Below, piece after piece: positions 11,274 through 21,813 of a DNA stretch of 64,000 bases (position 1 is the first letter of the stretch; each line of letters starts with the position of its first letter). The translations under genes were made by a program, and so were the position numbers. Source of the DNA: Litsea cubeba (Eukaryota > Streptophyta > Magnoliopsida > Laurales > Lauraceae); NCBI GenBank assembly GCA_012931725.1, contig CM022944.1, forward strand, positions 74,388,388-74,452,387, written 5' to 3'. The notes below the pieces were generated by a model, which worked only from the letters and a program-made list of their open reading frames with translations, was not told the DNA's origin and made no database searches.

Positions 11274-12362
11274 CTATGTTAGAAGTTGTCTCCATTGGAG
11301 TAAGAGCAGGCTGAACTTGCTGAGTATCAGTTTGGCTTGAGATGTGTCATCTTCTGGCTCTGATTCCGAATTCGTGTCTTGCATGATAGACACGAAAGAG
11401 ACAACAAATTTGCCCCCGGACTTGTACTTTGCCTTCTTCACTTTAGTTGTGATGACCAAAGGCTTTGAAGGTTTGAGGGAGATGATGAAGGGAGTTTGAA
11501 TGCTCTCTTCGGACTTACCGGATGGTTTGTTGTCTTCCGGTGATTGTTGAGGAGCCTTGCCTTTATCTTTCTGGTGATTTTTGGCAAAGGGGGCTATGTG
11601 CTTCTCCTCTTTTTCTTTCTCATCTTCGTACATCTGTGAGTCTGCGAAGTGGACTTCTTTACCTTTGAAGGGTTTTCTGTCGGCAAAGACTCGGTGTATC
11701 ATGCCGTCGTCGCCAACAAACTTAATGCATTGATGTAGAGTTGAAGGGACAACACCATTCTCGTGGATCCAGGGGCGTCCGAGAAGGATGTTGTAGCATG
11801 AAGGGGTTTTTATTGTATACACAGTGACCTCAGAGATAAGATCACCGATCTGTAACTTGAACCTGATTTTGCCGATAGGCCTTTGAGTACTCCCATCGTA
11901 TCCAAAGATAGATACAGATGTGTGGCTCATCCTGCTGGGTGGGATGCACAACTCTTCGAGAGCCGATGTGGAGATGAGGTTGAGTGCAGAACCTGGGTCG
12001 ATCTGAACTCTGTGCATAGGTATTTCCTTGATGTACCCTATGAAGTACAGGAGTCGGTTGTGCCTTGTTTGGCTAAGTAGGAGGTCGTCCTTTGTGAAGG
12101 CGATGGTTGCACTGGCTGCTTTTTTAACCGAGAGGCATTCAATGCATGATCCCTCAGTTTTCTTCTTTTCTCCCTTTGAGGAAGCTTCTGAGTTTTTGAC
12201 CCGGTAATCCATTTCAATTTGGAGGACTTGCGGGGCATGTTTGTCGACATCCTCATTTAGTTTTTGTAATTCTGAAATGAGATTATCACGAGTGTGCGGA
12301 GACATTCGCAATAAATATAGGATGTGCAGACGTGCAGGTATGTGCTTGAAGTGTTCAATCAA
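11274..12362 (-). CDS. Unit A: protease region of the Gypsy polyprotein
   Basis: A 362-codon open stretch of the polyprotein, so the ATG at its upstream end is not a true start. It opens with EHFKHIPARLHILYLLRMSPHTR, a stretch usual just before protease in Tat elements, continues through a lysine-rich part, then the retropepsin-like core: HRVQIDPGSALNLIS (catalytic D in D-P-G instead of the common D-S/T-G), a flap-like region, and CYNILLGRPWIHE, the conserved I-L-G-R-P-W of plant Gypsy proteases. The D-P-G form is shared with B, so it is a family feature. It would process Gag-Pol. The last ~55 residues are serine/leucine-rich and lead into the G-patch linker with a frame break. Confidence 0.85.
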   Translation of the reverse strand: MIEHFKHIPARLHILYLLRMSPHTRDNLISELQKLNEDVDKHAPQVLQIEMDYRVKNSEASSKGEKKKTEGSCIECLSVKKAASATIAFTKDDLLLSQTRHNRLLYFIGYIKEIPMHRVQIDPGSALNLISTSALEELCIPPSRMSHTSVSIFGYDGSTQRPIGKIRFKLQIGDLISEVTVYTIKTPSCYNILLGRPWIHENGVVPSTLHQCIKFVGDDGMIHRVFADRKPFKGKEVHFADSQMYEDEKEKEEKHIAPFAKNHQKDKGKAPQQSPEDNKPSGKSEESIQTPFIISLKPSKPLVITTKVKKAKYKSGGKFVVSFVSIMQDTNSESEPEDDTSQAKLILSKFSLLLLQWRQLLT

Positions 12363-12379
12363 GTCATACTTGAAAGCCT

Positions 12380-13750
12380 CCTTAGGGCCAGCATGTTCAT
12401 CATTGTTGCCACTAGGGGCGCTTACAACATCTTTTCCCGAAGGATTTACATATGTAAAGGAAGATTGGTTGTAATTTTTGTGGTAGTCCCGGCCAGAGCG
12501 GGTGCCTCTACCAACTTCGAGAGCTTCTTGAGAAGGGTCTTCATTTGGAAGATTGTCTTCAGGATCAAGAGGCTGTCATTTTTCATTTGCTGAGGATGTA
12601 TCAGCAACAGAGTTGCCATCCTCAGTGATTATGTTGCACGGAGCATTTTCCGGGAACAAGTCTGAAATAGCATCTAGCAACCTTTCTTCTTCGTTGACCA
12701 ATTCATCATCCCAAGCATCAATAGCTAGGAATTCTTCAGTCAGGAAGGGTGTGAACTTTGAAGTCACAGTCTCAGGAGAAGAAACCTGAGAGGGTGTCGT
12801 CTCAGTGAAAGTCACGTGAGATGAGGTGGCTCCAGAAGATACATTGCTAGGAGTCGTCGGAGTGTAAGTGATCTCATCAGACGATACTTCGGAAGAGTTA
12901 TAATCCCGAATTATCACATTACATGAAGCTCTGATAGGAGACGTTGTCTGATCGGAGTCAGACTCATCCTCGGTAAGAGGATCGTCTATACAATAATTTT
13001 CTCCATTTTTAGGAGTTAAGGGAGGATGTACCTGATGGTCTTCAGGGACTTCCGGCTTTGGATTGCGAGGAGGCTCGTTGATGTGGTCTTGCTCTTATTT
13101 TAGAGCGAGACGCTGCAAGATGCTGGCATATTCTTCAAGATCAGGCATAGGAGCCAAATCTTCTTCTTCATAAACTCTTTGTGGCTCAACATTGTTGATT
13201 TCCACTAGAGTAATGAGGGGTGCTGGTTCAATAACATTTTCTTGTACAGCCTCTTGATCTTCTTCATCATCAGATCAGGATCCTTGTGGCTGTAGGGGGT
13301 TATACCAGATTACTGGCATAAGATGAGTCTCAGGAACCCATTCTTCATCGGAGAGATATTCTCCTATTTCAAGGGACTCCTCCCACTCGTCGGTGTAGTT
13401 GGATTCGAACCCATCATCGGTGTTGCTGGACTCGTATCCATCAATGGAGAATCCAACTACCGAATTGCAAGAGTATGATGCCCCTTGCGTGGCTTCTTTG
13501 AATTGAGGTGGCATGAAATCACTGAGAGTGAATTTTCTTACCCCCTTTGAAGTCTCTGGAAGGGACATTTTTGTTGCCTCCAGTGAAGCGGTAGAGGAAG
13601 CCTCTGCCTTTTCTTGGACTTCTTATTTTGGCTGGGTCTTCTCTTGCAGTTTGAGCTAGAGGAGATGTTTCCTAGCCTGCCTTCACTGTTAAGCTGTAGG
13701 CTTTGTTTTCACGACCTCCCAGTTTTCTTCTTCCAGGAGATCAGGATGTT
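12380..13750 (-). pseudogene. Unit A: acidic C-terminal part of gag
   Basis: Several minus-strand open pieces in changing frames (13275-13568, 12576-12917 and neighbours) that match B and C. Composition is rich in D, E, S and T, with phrases such as DGYESSNTDDGFESNYTDEWEESLE and SSHVTFTETTPSQVSSPETV. No known domain was recognised. It joins the CHHC finger region to protease, so it is the spacer end of the gag polyprotein. Stops and indels (for example TTATTTTAG at 13095) show it is decayed in A. Confidence 0.7.
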
Positions 13751-15009
13751 CCTATATAGGCTGTCCGTCTGGTGTCGGGTAAGGAACCAGTTCCTCGGAC
13801 GCTTGAATTGAGTTTATCACCTTGAAGGAAGTAGTGATCTCCTTCTTCGGTGATTTTGATGTTTGTCCACATGACACCATGTTGACAGAGGCAGACCCAT
13901 AGTTTTTGTCGAAGGTGATGACTCCATTTTTCCACATCTCATTTATTTTCTCCCTCACAACGAAGCATTGATTGAGAGGATGCGAGATCATCTGATGGTA
14001 TGGACAGTACTGAGGATCGTTGGTTTTGCCAACATCACTCTGTCTTTTGGGTTCAGGCAAAGTGAGTTTGCCGTTTGCCACAAGAGCCCCGAAGATTTCA
14101 TCAACATCTTCATCGAACGGGTATTTCTTCTCTACTCGCTCTTTGAAGGCATTAGAGAGTTCAGTTCTCTTACCAGCAGCTTTTTTTTTCAGCTTTCTTT
14201 GGTGGCTGAGGAGCTGACTTGGTCTGCACATTGAGGACCTCTTTTTTCTTTGGTTTAGAGGTTGCAATGGCGGTTGGCTCTTTTCTTGATGATTTCTGAC
14301 TGTTGAGGTCTTTAATCACCGTTTCAGCTTCCATGGAAGCTTCTAGGAGTTCTCCCAGGTTCTTTGATTTGTTGCCGATGATCATGGAGCGGATTCTTGC
14401 TCTCATGTTGTTTCGGCAGATGTCGACTAGCGACGCTTGTGGCAGTACATCAGAGCATTTGTACGCCATTGCTTTCCACCTGTGAATGAAGTCATATGTT
14501 GACTCATTCTCCCCTTGTTTTAGGCTGCACAGCTGAGCCATAGTAGCGGGATGATCCTCACCTTTGAAGTGAGTCAGGAAGCGTGTCTCTAGCATGGCCC
14601 TATTTTGGATGGAGTCCTCCGGCAGAGTGGAGTACCAATCGAAGGCTGTACCTTTTAGGGTACTTGCAAAGAGGCGGATCTTGAGTGCATCTTGATCCGC
14701 GATAGCTCCCGTCAAGATCTTGAAGTGGATGACGTGCTGTCTGGCTGATCCTTTCCCCGTGTATGTTTGGAGAGTAGGATGCTTGAATTTTGTAGGGAAC
14801 GGGACCGAGTCCATCCATAAGGGATATGGTGGCTTGATCCCATGCTCCTTGAGTATATCCTCTTCTTTTGCTTTTGCGAGGATACCGTCTGCGTCCTTTT
14901 TTGTAAGGGCGCGTGACTCATTTTCTTCCCCATTTACCTCATCGTCTTGATGATTCGGAGGAGGTTCATTGTTCGCCTGATTTTGGAAGGCGAGGAGAAG
15001 GTTTCCCAT
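13751..15009 (-). pseudogene. Unit A: gag capsid core and CHHC finger
   Basis: Open frame 14170-15009 (about 280 residues) holds the Retrotrans_gag core: HPTLQTYTGKGSARQHV, LKIRLFASTLKGTAFDWYSTL, and a long helix-rich end (LVDICRNNMRARIRSMIIG). An overlapping frame 13752-14267 continues with the C-X2-H-X4-H-X4-C finger CPYHQMISHPLNQC and KINEMWKNGVITFD, typical of Tat gag. A frameshift near 14180-14260 separates the two. The product forms the virus-like particle. Upstream, a stop near 15034 (TAA) falls inside 36 bases that B and C lack. Confidence 0.88.
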
Positions 15010-16230
15010 CAGAGTTTCAATCCTCTGTTGGCCTTATTCCAACTGCTTGATGCGTGTGATCGCATCATCTTGAGGTGGATTGCGGGGTGGTGGCTCAAAA
15101 TTTGTAGCCAAGACGTTCATCATTCGGGATTCAAACGAAAAAAGTGTCTTGGTGACTGAGCTGGGCTCATTCTTTTTGAAGAAGAGCTTGAGGAAGGATC
15201 CTCTATGCCGTCCTTTGCTTGAAGGAGCGGGGGATTCTTCTGAATGTCTTCTTATCCTGAAGACGTTGTGGGTCACCGGACGTCGGACATGAATTTTTGT
15301 TGCCGACTTTTGGCGTCTTCTGGTTTTTCCAACCATATGGACAGCAGCAACTTGGTTGGGTCTTTCTTTTTTGACCCATTTGTGAGAGACTTGAAGTGTA
15401 GGAGGCTGGGTCCTTTGGTTCTCTAGTCTTTTTTGTCGATACGATGCGCGGCGGCGTATACGACGAGCAATTTGAGCTTCGGTCAGCTATAGCTGGGCTT
15501 TGACGATGAAGGATGTGCTCCCTCGGGTGTAGCAGCCGAGCCTGTCTTCTTTGTAGCTAGGCAAGGACAAGATGCGAACCCGGTCCTTCGCCTGTTGCAG
15601 CGAAGCTTTGAATTTTTTGAATTCGGCCCTTGTAGATATGAAGGGTCGAACCGAAGGATTGTAGGCCTTAGCAGGTGCTTGCAGAGGCCTTGTGATGCAT
15701 GATCTGATTTTGGGCTTGTAAGAACAAGCCGGCTCATGCTGGGTTGACTTGGGAGTCAGGTTGGAGATGGGTCTCTCCTCTTTCATGCAGGCAAGAGGGT
15801 AGAACTGGTTCTCCTTGAGTGGGGCCAGGTATGCTAGCTTGGTGGATGTTTGGGACCTTCTTTGTTTTGGTGAAGGTCTTGGGGACCAAGTCTTGGGATA
15901 GACCTGGTCGTTTGCAGGTTGAGGCTTCGTGGGGGTGCCACGGGCTTTGGGCCTTCTGGTGCTCGCCTTTGGTGTCACGGTAGTGACACGTTGAGAGGTG
16001 ACCTTCTGCTTCTTGGAAGGAGCAGTTTGTTCTTCAGGAAGTGGGAATGGTCCCAGTGTCCCAAAGACAATAGTTCGGCGAGTCGAGGTCGACCTGGAGT
16101 TTAGAGAGTTGCTGATGGAGTTGATGCTTCGGCAACTGATGGGGCGCTTATAGGTGCGCGTGGTTTGCTTCTGTTGAAGCATGAGCTGGTGCTTGTTCTC
16201 ATCGAAGGTAATGGTTAGTGAAGCTGCCAT
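15010..16230 (-). pseudogene. Unit A: gag N-terminal region
   Basis: The start chosen is the ATG at 16230 (MAASLTITFDENKHQ) because the same start is kept in B (43822) and C (58830); the longer open frame to 16314 is not. The N-terminal ~250 residues are basic and proline-rich with no recognised fold. A TAG near 15487 (glutamate in B, QPELTE) ends the first stretch, after which homology to B continues in other frames to the capsid core. Long N-terminal gag extensions without known domains occur in Tat/Ogre elements. Confidence 0.75.
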
Positions 16231-16445
16231 TGTTAGTTTTCGAAAAGTTTCTGAAACAAGACCACATCCATTAGTAATCACAAGAATATAATGATCATAA
16301 ATGGGAAGTTCCATGGTTTTGTCTTTTCAAATCACTCGAGGGATATGATCCAAGCAATATGAAGAAGGCAAAAAGCCATAGAGGGTACAATTGTTCTGAT
16401 CGCAAGTATGGTAAGCCCAGAATGAGCGTCCCAGTGACTGCTAGA

Positions 16446-16635
16446 AGCAATTGTGAGCTTAAATTCAACTTATCGAGAGCAGAGCTTGCTCGAGGTAAGA
16501 AGAATATAAGTTTGGAGTTACAAATCTGCCGGTCGCGGAAGCAATTGTGAACCTAAATTCGACTTATCGAGAAGTAGAGCTTGCTCGAGGTAAGAAGAAT
16601 ATAAGTTTGGAGTTACAAATGTGCCGGTCACGAAT
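16446..16635 (-). repeat. 97-base tandem duplication in the unit A leader
   Basis: Two copies of a block running from AGCAATTGTGARC through CTTGCTCGAGGTAAGAAGAA to GCCGGTC, at about 16446-16538 and 16539-16635. B (about 44036-44130) and C (about 59035-59125) have one copy, so this marks A. Confidence 0.85.
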
Positions 16636-16718
16636 ACAGTAGACCCTGAAAGGGCGTACTAGTACCGCTAGACACAAATGTTTTAAGACCGCATCCATGA
16701 GATGAGATTCTCTGTTTT

Positions 16719-17690
16719 GAAAGGTCAAGATTGGATTAATCAAAGAGAGCAGATGGTATTCCAATCCAAATACGGTCTCAGCGACTTCCGCATGCGCCAG
16801 TACTCAGAAGGAAATGAACCATAATTTCTCGGATCTGAATCCAAAAGTGACGAGTTTTTTTTTTGAATGGCCAAGATCTTGTTCATCAAAGGGAGCAAAA
16901 GGCATTCCAATCTGAACACGGGCTCAGCGATTTCCGCGAGCGCCAGGGCTCAGAAAGGAGGAGACCAAAATTTCTCCAATCTGAACCCAAAATGACGGAA
17001 GTTTTTTTTAAAAGATTTTTTTTAAAAAAATTTATTTTTTTAAAAAGATTTTTTTATTTTATTTATTTATTTATATATTTTTTATTTTTTTTTAGATTTT
17101 TTTTAAAGTTTTTTATTTTTTATTTTTATTATTAAAATTTTATTTTGAAAATTTTTTATTTAAAAGACGAGAGAGTACACATAGGCCTCCTAACCCGGTC
17201 TTATGAAATCTCGATTGATAGAATTGCCCCCAGGTAAAGGTAGGATTACTTATTGAACCCGTTTGGAGGACCCTTGCCTAGAATAGTCAAGCTGTCTCCA
17301 CACTCTGGACAGGACTTTTCTTGAATCAACCGTGATCAAAGAACGTAGATGATTTAACTTAGTGGCCTATGTCTTTTTTTATTTGTTTTTTTTAGATCTT
17401 TAATGAACTCATCGAAGAGAAACGATGGCCCAAATCCTAACTCGAATAGGCTCAACAATTTCTGCGAGCACACGAACGAAAGGAAAGGATCAAAGTTTCT
17501 CAATTTTGAATCCAAAATGAGAAATCAGATTTTTTCTAATTTCTAATGAACTCATCGAAGAAAAAACAATGGCCATTTCCACAATTCGAACCGGCTCAAC
17601 GATTTCCGCGAGCACAGAGACGAAACAAAAATGATCAAAGTTTCTCAATTTTGAATCCAAACTAATAAATTTGATTTTTTGATTTTTTTT
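16719..17690 (-). repeat. Leader array of degenerate ~145-base repeats (unit A)
   Basis: Four related blocks start near 16719, 16866, 17395 and 17545. Each has a T-rich start, a CTCATCGAAGAGA- or TTCATCAAAGAG-like block, GGCTCARCRATTTCYGCGAGC, and ends near TTTCTCAATTTTGAATCCAAA. The second and third are parted by an A/T-rich stretch and single-copy sequence with the ACCCGGTCTTATGAAATC block. Confidence 0.8.
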
Positions 17691-17885
17691 TAAAAGAGGA
17701 AGAGTGGAAATAAATTCAAAGAATTAGAAATTTCCAAAAAATCTCATCTCATTTTTTTTAGATGCGGAATTCAACATAGGCCACCAATTAGAAAGTAGCC
17801 AAGGAATCGAGAAAAGAAATATAGGCATAGAGCAAAAGATATGATATGCAAATATTTCATTTCTAGCATCGTGTTCTCAAATGAA

Positions 17886-17907
17886 CGAGTCCCACCGGGT
17901 GGAGCCA
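17886..17907 (-). other. Primer-binding site candidate of unit A (tRNA not assigned)
   Basis: Minus strand reads TGGCTCCACCCGGTGGGAC, followed by TCG, three bases inside the LTR terminus. Its complement CGAGTCCCACCGGGTGG looks like the T-arm and acceptor end of a tRNA finishing in CCA. The same sequence sits at 45608-45628 and, with TGGCATCACCC, at 60445-60466. I could not match it with certainty to one tRNA; tRNA-Lys is similar. Confidence 0.6.
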
Positions 17908-18182
17908 GCTTGATGGACAGTGCTTCTGCTCGGTTCTACTGAGGTCGGCGGACGTGGGAGTCCGTTTGGGTCCAACCCTTTCGTAACCGGGGGGCAGAGG
18001 CGTGCATCAACATTTTTTTGTGTGGGTGTGCAAGATTTTCTATTTTACTTGGAATTGCAAGTGGTGATCCGGAGATCAACCTTCGCAAGTAAAACGGAAA
18101 TCAACTTCTTTCAAGTTTTCCAGTGCACATATATTTAAGAAAAGAGACAGTTTTCTTGATTTGCCGTGAAAGGCGATTTTTT

Positions 18183-18236
18183 GGCATTTATAGCCGATTT
18201 TGGCATTTATAGCCGGTTTTTGGCGTTTATAGCCGA
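18183..18236 (-). repeat. GGCRTTTATAGCC minisatellite in the Tat LTR, three copies
   Basis: Plus-strand units of ~20 bases, GGCATTTATAGCCGATTTT and close variants. Other LTRs have two (45905-45945), four (47245-47318) and five (60748-60839) copies, and a longer related array is at 34801-35009. Confidence 0.9.
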
Positions 18237-18570
18237 TTTTACAATTCTTATCAATAATGAAAGACAGGAGTAGTGATTTTTATCTCTTTTGGAAAAATAC
18301 AAACTACAATGAAAAGCAAGAAAAGGAGGATCTAACTTCTCAGGAGATTATGGGGGACTCGTTCAGATTCACGGTCGCAAGCCATATGTGGGCTTCGCCA
18401 TCATCCATGCAGATGAGAACAGAGGATGCTCCTGATTCGCTTGGCTTGGCTATAACCTCAGGTTTTTAGAGGACAAAGACCAAAAGGAGGTCCTATGTCC
18501 AATAAAAAACTAAGTAGACGGGCTGAGAAGCCACGTCTAAGCCATGGGAGGCAGAAGGAGATGGCAAGGA

Positions 18571-18593
18571 CCTTGGGGGGGTACCCCCCAAGG
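18571..18593. repeat. G/C palindrome CCTTGGGGG..CCCCCAAGG in the Tat LTR
   Basis: A near-perfect palindrome around GGTACC just downstream (minus strand) of the TATA box, so it would lie near the 5' end of the transcript. Copies at about 46269-46305, 47650-47675 and 61174-61197; the run of G is expanded to about 20 at 46275. Confidence 0.85.
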
Positions 18594-18741
18594 GACTTTT
18601 GTCACCTTGTAGCGGTGGTCGGTGTAGAACTTCCGCAGAGTTTTCTCTCTTTCTTTCTCTTAGATTTCTGATGCCTTTTTCTGTCTGAGTTTCCAGATTT
18701 TCTGCAGTCTGTCGTGTTGTCCTTTCTTCTTGGAATGCTCT

Positions 18742-18753
18742 CCTATTTATAGG
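18742..18753 (-). promoter_or_regulatory. TATA box of the type 1 Tat LTR
   Basis: Palindromic CCTATAAATAGG on the minus strand, about 1.73 kb into the LTR. The same site is at 46453-46464 (partial LTR) and 61348-61359 (LTR of C); in 47811-47824 it reads CTATAAATAG after AGC. Confidence 0.7.
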
Positions 18754-19639
18754 TTTTTTGGTAGCCATTTAGGAGGGTTCATGGGCTTTTATTGTCATTA
18801 AGCTGCATAATGGGAGGAGTTACAGGATTTAATTCCTTTATTTTGTAACTCCTTTTTCTTGGCTTCTGATTGGCCGGAGGAGTTTGAGGGCATTTAATCG
18901 CCTCTAATCGCCATGATGGGAGGAGTTTCATGGGTTAAATGCCATGAATCAATTGACTTGTAACTCCCGGATGCTTGCTTCTGATTGGGCCGTCCAAAGA
19001 AATGGATTAATGACTATAATAAAACTAGTCAATTAATCGCATTAAGTGGTCGCCGAGTAGTTGAAGAGTCGCGGGCCGTGCCGTGTCTTTTGGGATTCTT
19101 CTGGCGATGATCATCAATGGATCTTCATGTAGATCGACATCGGATGACCATGTAACTTCAGGTATTGGTTGCCAACAGCGGGTCGGTGCCATCTGTCCTG
19201 TCGATTTCTCAATCAGTCGGGTCGAAAGTACACTTTTTTGGTTGACCGGTTGGCGGTCAATGTTGATTTTGATACTATTGATGATTGACCCGTGATTTTG
19301 ACGGATGTCAAAGGATTTGGTGTCTCAAAAGTATGAATTTTTGAAAATCCCAGGGGTCAGACGCTTCGAATCGTGAAAAAATGACGAAAAATGGGGCTTC
19401 CGGGGCCTTCCCGGCGATCCCGGGCACCAGGTCCGACCCTGGGGGCCGTTTTCCCCCCTTTTGTCTCGTTTTGTGCCCGTTTTTGATGTTTTTTTATTCT
19501 TTTTTCTTCTGTGTTTTTTCTTGAAATTTTTGATCATTTATTGGCCTGATTTCCCTGTAGAAAACCTAATGAGAATCCTTGCATTTTGGTTTGCAAAGTT
19601 TCTAATTTTCCGAGAAAGCCGAAGACTTTGTCGCGCAGA

Positions 19640-20330
19640 GCTGCCGATTTTCCTGTCAGAAGATGAAACTGGGCAAACGACGTCGGAATGACCTAAAATT
19701 TGGGATGAAGCCTCCTGAGCAATAAATAAGACCAACCATAGGCTTTTGTTTGAGTTTTGAAGCCGTTTGGGGTCCTATCACCTGTAGACTTATTTTTGTC
19801 GCGATGAAGATGTCGTGGCTTGATGTGTGGTCAACCGATGTCCGATTGACTTGAAATTTGATAGGGAATCTATTGGAGTCATTTTAAGGTGATCCATAGG
19901 TTCTGTCTTGGAAACCATGGTCCCGGGGAGCTTCGCCGCTGAGAGGCCTGATTTGGCTTCCGAGTGTCAAAGTCTGGTCAAATGTTGTCGAAATGACCTG
20001 AAATTTGACGTGTAGCCCTTTGTAAGCATTTTGAAGCCGTCCATGTGCTCTATCTGATGAGTGATGGCCTCGATGCTTCTCGCAGTCGAGAGGCTTGATT
20101 TGGCTGTTTAAGGGTTGATGTAGGGTCAAACGTTGTCGGTTTGACTCGAAACTTGATGTGGAGCCTTTTGGATGTATTTTGAGACCATCCATCGGCTCTG
20201 ATCGAAGATTTGGTGTCTCCGATGCTTTCGTCGCCGGGAGCTCCTTTTCAGTTGTCAGAGAAGCAAAGTTAGGCCAAATGATTTTGAAATAGCTCGAAAC
20301 TTCTTGTGTACTCCTCTTTTGGCTGTCTTG
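19640..20330 (-). repeat. U3 tandem repeats of ~150 bases, five units
   Basis: Successive plus-strand blocks at about 19675, 19833, 19979, 20128 and 20275 share CAAACGRYGTCGGAATGACYTGAAA and a following CATTTTGARRCCRTCCATAGG-like part. The LTRs of unit C have three such blocks (48781, 48932, 49090 and 62340, 62500, 62650), which explains much of the length difference. Confidence 0.8.
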
Positions 20331-20470
20331 AAGAATCTTGCAGTTTTTGTTTGATTCTAGCAAGATTTGTTTTTTGGAAGTAGCATTGCCTATTTATGGC
20401 AGGCTGCTTCTTCATGTAGCTTTTCTGGATTTTGAAGAAGCAAAGTGACACAATTTTTTTGGTGTCAACA

Positions 20471-20484
20471 AATGCCCCCTCGAG
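20471..20484 (-). other. Polypurine tract of unit B
   Basis: Minus strand CTCGAGGGGGCATT runs directly into the LTR terminus TGTTGACACC. The same tract precedes the LTR at 49277. Confidence 0.8.
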
Positions 20485-21370
20485 GTGGAGCGACGAGTTG
20501 CTTAACTTTTTGTAGTCGATGTGCTCGAAGAGATTTTTCCATAGGAGAGCTTGTGTCTGACCACGAGGTCTTTGAGCAGTAATCTTTTCGCATTTGTAGC
20601 CTTTTCGAGGCTTCAGGGGAACTTTTATGGCCTGAAACGGGATCACGTACCATCTCTAGCATGTTTTGACGATGAACATCAGGGATGTGGATTGGGATAA
20701 TGACTGTGAACTAACACGGCGCCTGTGGCTAGGTTAGGGGGCTCGGTTTGGTTTTGACACGTGTGACCCAAACGTTGTCTGTGGACGTTTGCCCGTGACA
20801 GGGATCAGTAACCATTCTCGAGCAATGTTTTGAACTGACATAGGGATGTGCTTTGGATAATGGACTTGTGACCTAACAAGCGGCATGGCCGGTTCGGGTT
20901 GTCGGGTTTGGTTTTGACCGTGTGAACCAACAAGTTGTATGTGGAATGTTGGCGGGGTCGATTTGGTTTTGATCTTGTGACCTAACAGGATGTATGTGGC
21001 AAGCTAGGGGATCAGGTTTTGGTTTTGGTTTGGTTCTTATGACCCGACACGCTGTATTGTGGACAGTTAGGGGACCAGGATTTGGTTTGGATTTTTGTGG
21101 AATGTCAGTTTCAAGATTTTGGCTCAATTTGGTATATGAGGCTGGATGGTTTGATTTCTGGAAGCTCATGGGGCTTGGAATTCTTTTGTATGGTCGAATC
21201 AACTCAAAGGAGGCATGGAACCATTTTTGTATGCTCTTGGTAAGAAGGATTTCTCTTTGACTAGAAGCCCTTTTTTTTTTTGCACCTAGGTGGTCAAACC
21301 TGACTCATATGGGCTAACCCATGGGACCTTAAGCTTTTGAAATGGCTTAGATCTCATATGATGTCATTTT
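20485..21370. repeat. Unit B 3' region: ~60-75-base degenerate repeats
   Basis: Between the PPT and the PMD promoter. From about 20690 to 21090 a block like TTTTGATCTTGTGACCTAACAGG..TGTATGTGGCAAGTTAGGGG recurs about six times with strong drift. Unit C has four more regular copies at 49495-49735. The remaining sequence shows no coding signal. Confidence 0.7.
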
Positions 21371-21374
21371 TGTA

Positions 21375-21620
21375 AAGAATATCTAAAAATATCTCCTTTG
21401 GATAGAGAATATCTAAGAATATCTTTACTTGGAGAGAATCTCTCATGTTCCCTTTATTTTGGGAGAGAATATCTCAAGATATCTTTCATTGGGAGAGAAT
21501 ATCTCAAATCTCCTATCTTTTGGGAGAAAATCTCTCATTGATTTCTTTTTGGGTGAGAATCCCTCAAGATATCTTTCTTTTGGGAAAGAATCTTTCTAAT
21601 TTCTTTCTTTTGGTAAGGTT
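21375..21620 (+). promoter_or_regulatory. AGAATATCT repeat array upstream of the PMD gene (unit B)
   Basis: Six or seven degenerate units of ~35-40 bases, consensus GGGAGAGAATATCTCAAGAT followed by ATCTTTCTTT, end about 55 bases before the TATA box of the PMD gene. They include one exact AAAATATCT (21386-21394), the plant evening element core. The homologous array in C is 50030-50270 with AAAATATCT at 50043-50051. That these act as an upstream promoter element is inference from position. Confidence 0.5.
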
Positions 21621-21674
21621 ACTAATTAGTAACACTTACCTCTTTCTTCTTTCCTTCTTTGGTTTGCTCTCTTC

Positions 21675-21682
21675 TATAAAAG
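21675..21682 (+). promoter_or_regulatory. TATA box of the antisense PMD gene (unit B)
   Basis: TATAAAAG, 129 bases before the ATG at 21804, opposite in direction to the retrotransposon. The same box is at 50331-50338 in unit C. Confidence 0.7.
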
Positions 21683-21813
21683 CAAGGAAGAGGTTGGATC
21701 TCTTGCTCTTATTACTTTCTTTTGCAATAATCCCAAGAGGGCTTCAAGACCAAGAGTTCTTCTTCTTCAAGATCTTCAAGACTTTTATTCTTCTTCTCCA
21801 TCAATGGCTTCAA

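Larger units (their letters stand above)
16231..17885 (-). other. Unit A: 5' leader between PBS and gag
   Basis: About 1.65 kb of non-coding leader. It holds a 97-base duplication, an array of ~145-base repeats, and an almost pure A/T stretch at 16985-17165. No open frame with domain similarity was seen. Confidence 0.75.
17911..20470 (-). repeat. Tat LTR shared by units A and B (type 1)
   Basis: 2,560 bases; on the minus strand it begins TGTTGACACC at 20470 and ends CTGTCCATCA at 17911. A PPT lies on its right and a PBS on its left, so it is the 3' LTR of B and the 5' LTR of A at once. It holds TATA box 18742-18753, the GGTACC palindrome, the GGCATTTATAGCC repeats and five U3 repeats of ~150 bases. 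Diagnostic bases (TCTGCAGTCTGTCGTG upstream of TATA; CTCAGGTTTTTAGAGGAC) group it with 45632-46971, not with the two LTRs of unit C. Confidence 0.8.

Noticed and set aside
15919..16104. Many short open frames on the plus strand over gag and pol
   Set aside because: They are reverse-strand shadows of the minus-strand polyprotein without conserved motifs.
19150..19215. TGGCACCGACCCGCTGTTGGCAACC on the minus strand as a PBS of the Tat units
   Set aside because: It resembles plant Gypsy PBS sequences, but using it would put the TATA box outside the LTR; the site at 17886-17907 lies next to a CA terminus, contains a T-arm-like complement, and agrees with the LTR fragment edges at 45632 and 46972. 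Kept as the second choice.
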